This document shows positions 61,156 through 64,000 of a stretch of 64,000 bases of DNA, piece after piece; the stretch's first letter is position 1, and the number at the start of each line of letters is the position of its first letter. The DNA is from Saccoglossus kowalevskii. Its lineage: Eukaryota; Hemichordata; Enteropneusta; Harrimaniidae. The stretch spans positions 5,362-69,361 of the forward strand of contig NW_003151760.1 of NCBI RefSeq assembly GCF_000003605.2, in the 5' to 3' direction. Position numbers and translations under genes: made by a program. The notes under the pieces are model-generated. The model was not told the origin of the DNA and did not search any database. It saw only the letters and a list, made by a program, of their open reading frames with translations.

Positions 61156-61354
61156 CTGTAAAACACATTCAAAAAGCTTCATGTCAAATTTGGTTCAATA
61201 CATGAATTAACAAAATCTTAATTTACCTAAAACTCCAACAATCTCATTGCGAGAAAATACTTTATTCCAAATTAGCGATATCTTCAATTAGCGAAATTAC
61301 AGGTTAGCTAAATTGGCTGAAATGACATGCTCGCTAAAAAGACGTGTTTTACAG
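61156..61354. mobile_element. ~200-bp MITE with CTGTAAAACAC inverted ends and TA flanks
   Basis: ATACTGTAAAACAC at 61153-61166 is repeated exactly inverted at 61344-61357. Taking TA as the target duplication (61154-61155 and 61355-61356), the element starts CTGTAAAACAC and is 199 bp long. Inside, TTAGCGATATC, TTAGCGAAATT and TTAGCTAAATT recur. TA target sites and short TIRs suit Tc1/mariner-type MITEs. No coding capacity. Confidence 0.6.
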
Positions 61355-61359
61355 TATGT

Positions 61360-63298
61360 TGTTTGATAGAAACAAAAATCACAAACTGAATAGCATTTTT
61401 AGATTATATGTTTCATTGGTTACATGTGAATGGGATATGTGTAAATAGGCTTAAATGAAAGTGAAGTGGCATTTAATGATTCCGGTTTTGCAGTAATTAA
61501 AATTGAACTATCGTAAAGTGCAGACGAACTTTAACATTAACAATGTTGTAATACGCACTCACAATTTTATTAAACATTCACTATTTGATATTGTACACGT
61601 TGAAAAACAGAAATCATATTTCGATAACATTGAATTATCCCAAATACTGACTGTTATTTATATATTAGTATTTGTAACAATGATAACATAGCTTCAATGA
61701 CGAATATTTCCTTCTTTTGGCGCCAACTCGTCTAACCGGCGACACATCGGTAGGTTGGTGTAAACAATTGGGTGAGTGGAATGTCATGTTTCATTATGGC
61801 GGTTCACTAAGCAGAGCTTGTAAATTATATTTTGCTAATAACAGCGGCTATATTATTATATTAGAATCTCTTCTGTTGGAGACAAGAACTTCATTCGCGG
61901 TTCGTGAGAATATTCGTTTTAAAAAAACAATTAGGGCTATTCGAATAAAAATACACATGAGGGAGACGGAATAATCAATGTGCATATCGTGTATTCAGTG
62001 CCAAGCGAGCTCTGGGACGTATTATAATATCTTACAGTATTCCTTTTTTTAATAAGACCATGTTTTCTACTGAGACTTTTACACGGAAACCCAGACGTAA
62101 TAATCCTACAGTTCTACTTCCCTAAGAACAGAATAATTCAATATAATTCATACAAAAAAAACAAATACGTCACCTAAATCCCATGATCATTTTATTAATC
62201 GAGAAATACATGAAATGCCGATTTCAATCAAAACTTGACTTCCGGTGCGGAAACTCAAGTGTGTTTATCCAATGAATGCACATGTGTAAAATACAAATAC
62301 ATATTATCTAAGACTGTATTTCTACTTTAATGAAATATCTCTATTTGTTGCCATCAAAGTTGATATATTTGGTTACCTTCGATTTATAAATCTGATTGAA
62401 AATAGTGATATCATCAGTAGTTTATCGCTCAAATGATTTATTCGCAAAATTAATGTAAGAATCATGTAAACAGTAAATTATATACTAGCATGAGAAGAAG
62501 GATTAGTCATGTATTTGTCAAATTACAAAATGTGATTATTTTTTTTTTTTTGATATATTTCTGGAAAGAAAACATAATAATATTGTAATAGTGTGATTGA
62601 GGTTCTTCTTGGAATGTAAATGTAATTATTAATGTCCTTGGTGACTATTCAAACTATATGAGTAATGACGAAAATACCACTCAAATTAGTTAGCAAATCG
62701 ATTCACGCTAACATCTTTTTCTTACGTTGACGTACGTAATAGAGATAGTAGGGAGAGATACCAACCCAAAATGTAAGCGAAAACGTTTAACGAGATTGTT
62801 GCTTGTGCTTGTGCGACAGACATTCTAAGTTTTGTGATTGGATTCTATTTCGGTCGTGCGCTATATTTTGTTCGCGTGCAATATAAACAAAGAAACACGT
62901 TTGAGAATATTACGTAATAAAATAAAATGCGTTCATTGTTGGTGACGTAGTTTAATCTATATAATTTCAAACGTTGAAACGATGCAAATACGCTTTGTGA
63001 AAGTGTTCGGTGCTAGATGATTAAGAAACCAATATCTGTTTCCAGATATTCACATTTCCAAGATTGAGTCTGAATGCGTTAGCATGTTTTATATTATATC
63101 TCGTTGGTACTCACATGTTACTCACATATTTATATATTGTTGTCGGACTCCGAATAAATATGTCAAAACGCGCATTTTTATAAGTGTGTCATTTATCTTT
63201 CCTGTCTTAGATTTGATATCATTTGATTTGATATCACAATATTCCAGACGTACATTCTAGTAGGGCTAGTTACGTGCGTTCAATTAAGCTCTGGCATA
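61360..63298. other. Gene-free spacer
   Basis: AT-rich with scattered CpG; nothing recognised. The open frame at 61717-61974 is unrecognised and lacks an ATG start in good context. Confidence 0.4.
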
Positions 63299-63484
63299 AA
63301 CACGCCTGCGTGTCGATGATGGTTGTAGTTTAAATGAATGTGTTATGTTTTTTACAATGATTTCTCACGAAATGAATTATATACAATAACATATACACAC
63401 CTGCGTATTCATAGCGGGCTGTAGTTAAAATTAATGTGTTAAGTTTTTATAATGATTGCTAACGAAATGAATTATATACAAATA
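63299..63484 (+). repeat. Diverged tandem duplication, ~95-bp period
   Basis: Copy one (about 63299-63388) and copy two (about 63396-63484) share CCTGCGT, then TGTAGTT, AATGTGTTA, then ACGAAATGAATTATATACA. They differ by many substitutions, so the duplication is older than the one at 45.8 kb. Confidence 0.7.
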
Positions 63485-64000
63485 AGTAAGTTCTAAAACT
63501 CCACACTGTAAATGCACTGAATTGTGTCCATGTTTACAATTAATACAATACACGCAACACTTCAATGCACTCGAAATGCTTTTATGTCGCACCGTTTACG
63601 TCACATACATAATTACATGTTTTATCATCTATTGGAGCCACATCTGAAGCAGACGAGTGACAAATATGTTTATCACCTTGAAATAAATTCAAGCTCATTG
63701 TGTTGGTGTAACAACATCTATTAACGTTATTCAAGGGGGCGGCTAAGTATACACAATTAGAAAAATATTTCTACACAGTAGGTCAGGCTGTACGACGTTT
63801 GTCTAAGTCAAATCCTATTCAATTTTGTTTCAAATTAAACTAAGTGGCAAAAGAACAAGTAGATGGACATTTTAATGTACTTTTTCTGCGTATGCTGACA
63901 TTCAAACTCATACATACATCATGCATTTTTAGATACAATTGTACGCCCATTGTTTCCGCGTTCCAATTCAAGATGCCGATTGGCGAACTTTTTTTTTTGC
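63485..64000. other. Gene-free right edge
   Basis: AT-rich; no gene or repeat structure recognised. Confidence 0.4.

Noticed and set aside
1-64000. CRISPR array, operon or other prokaryotic system
   Set aside because: The tandem units seen are long, degenerate minisatellites inside transposable elements; nothing has repeat-spacer structure or bacterial gene organisation.

Overview
The window is AT-rich eukaryotic DNA, most likely from a marine invertebrate animal. The signs are one large single-exon rhodopsin-family GPCR, several kinds of decayed transposable element (LINEs, nested hAT elements, short inverted-repeat elements, minisatellite-bearing elements), no operons, and a patchwork CpG pattern of the kind seen in animals that methylate only some transcribed regions. 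I cannot name the species.

Layout. 0-6 kb: a CpG-rich left edge, a degraded LINE on the minus strand (endonuclease plus reverse transcriptase, about 1.38-3.18 kb), a 533-bp short element flanked by 9-bp repeats (3215-3747), and a minisatellite-bearing element with a ~302-bp period (about 4.2-5.45 kb). 6.05-8.06 kb: a clear nested pair of hAT transposons; the outer one has perfect 15-bp inverted ends and an exact 8-bp target duplication, the inner one still encodes an intact transposase C-terminal domain. 9.15-9.23 kb: a compact housekeeping-type promoter directly followed by a probable first coding exon on the plus strand. 9.9-13.7 kb: CpG-depleted DNA that could be the body of that gene. 13.67-14.39 kb: the 3' end of a second LINE. 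14.56-15.76 kb: an element with 12-bp inverted ends, a terminal hairpin, a microsatellite and about eight degenerate tandem units.

From about 15.8 kb to the end the DNA is CpG-rich for its base composition and almost gene-free. The exception is the GPCR gene at 21157-22326 (minus), with a CTCF-like site and an RFX X-box-like site 260-345 bp upstream of its start. The rest holds scattered palindromes, two local tandem duplications, simple repeats, a TA-flanked MITE at 61.16 kb and a few weak promoter-like spots. No array, operon or multi-gene system is visible; the best candidates for something unusual are the GPCR lacking the canonical disulphide, the minisatellite-bearing elements with compensatory changes in a terminal palindrome, and the sharp CpG contrast between the two parts of the window.
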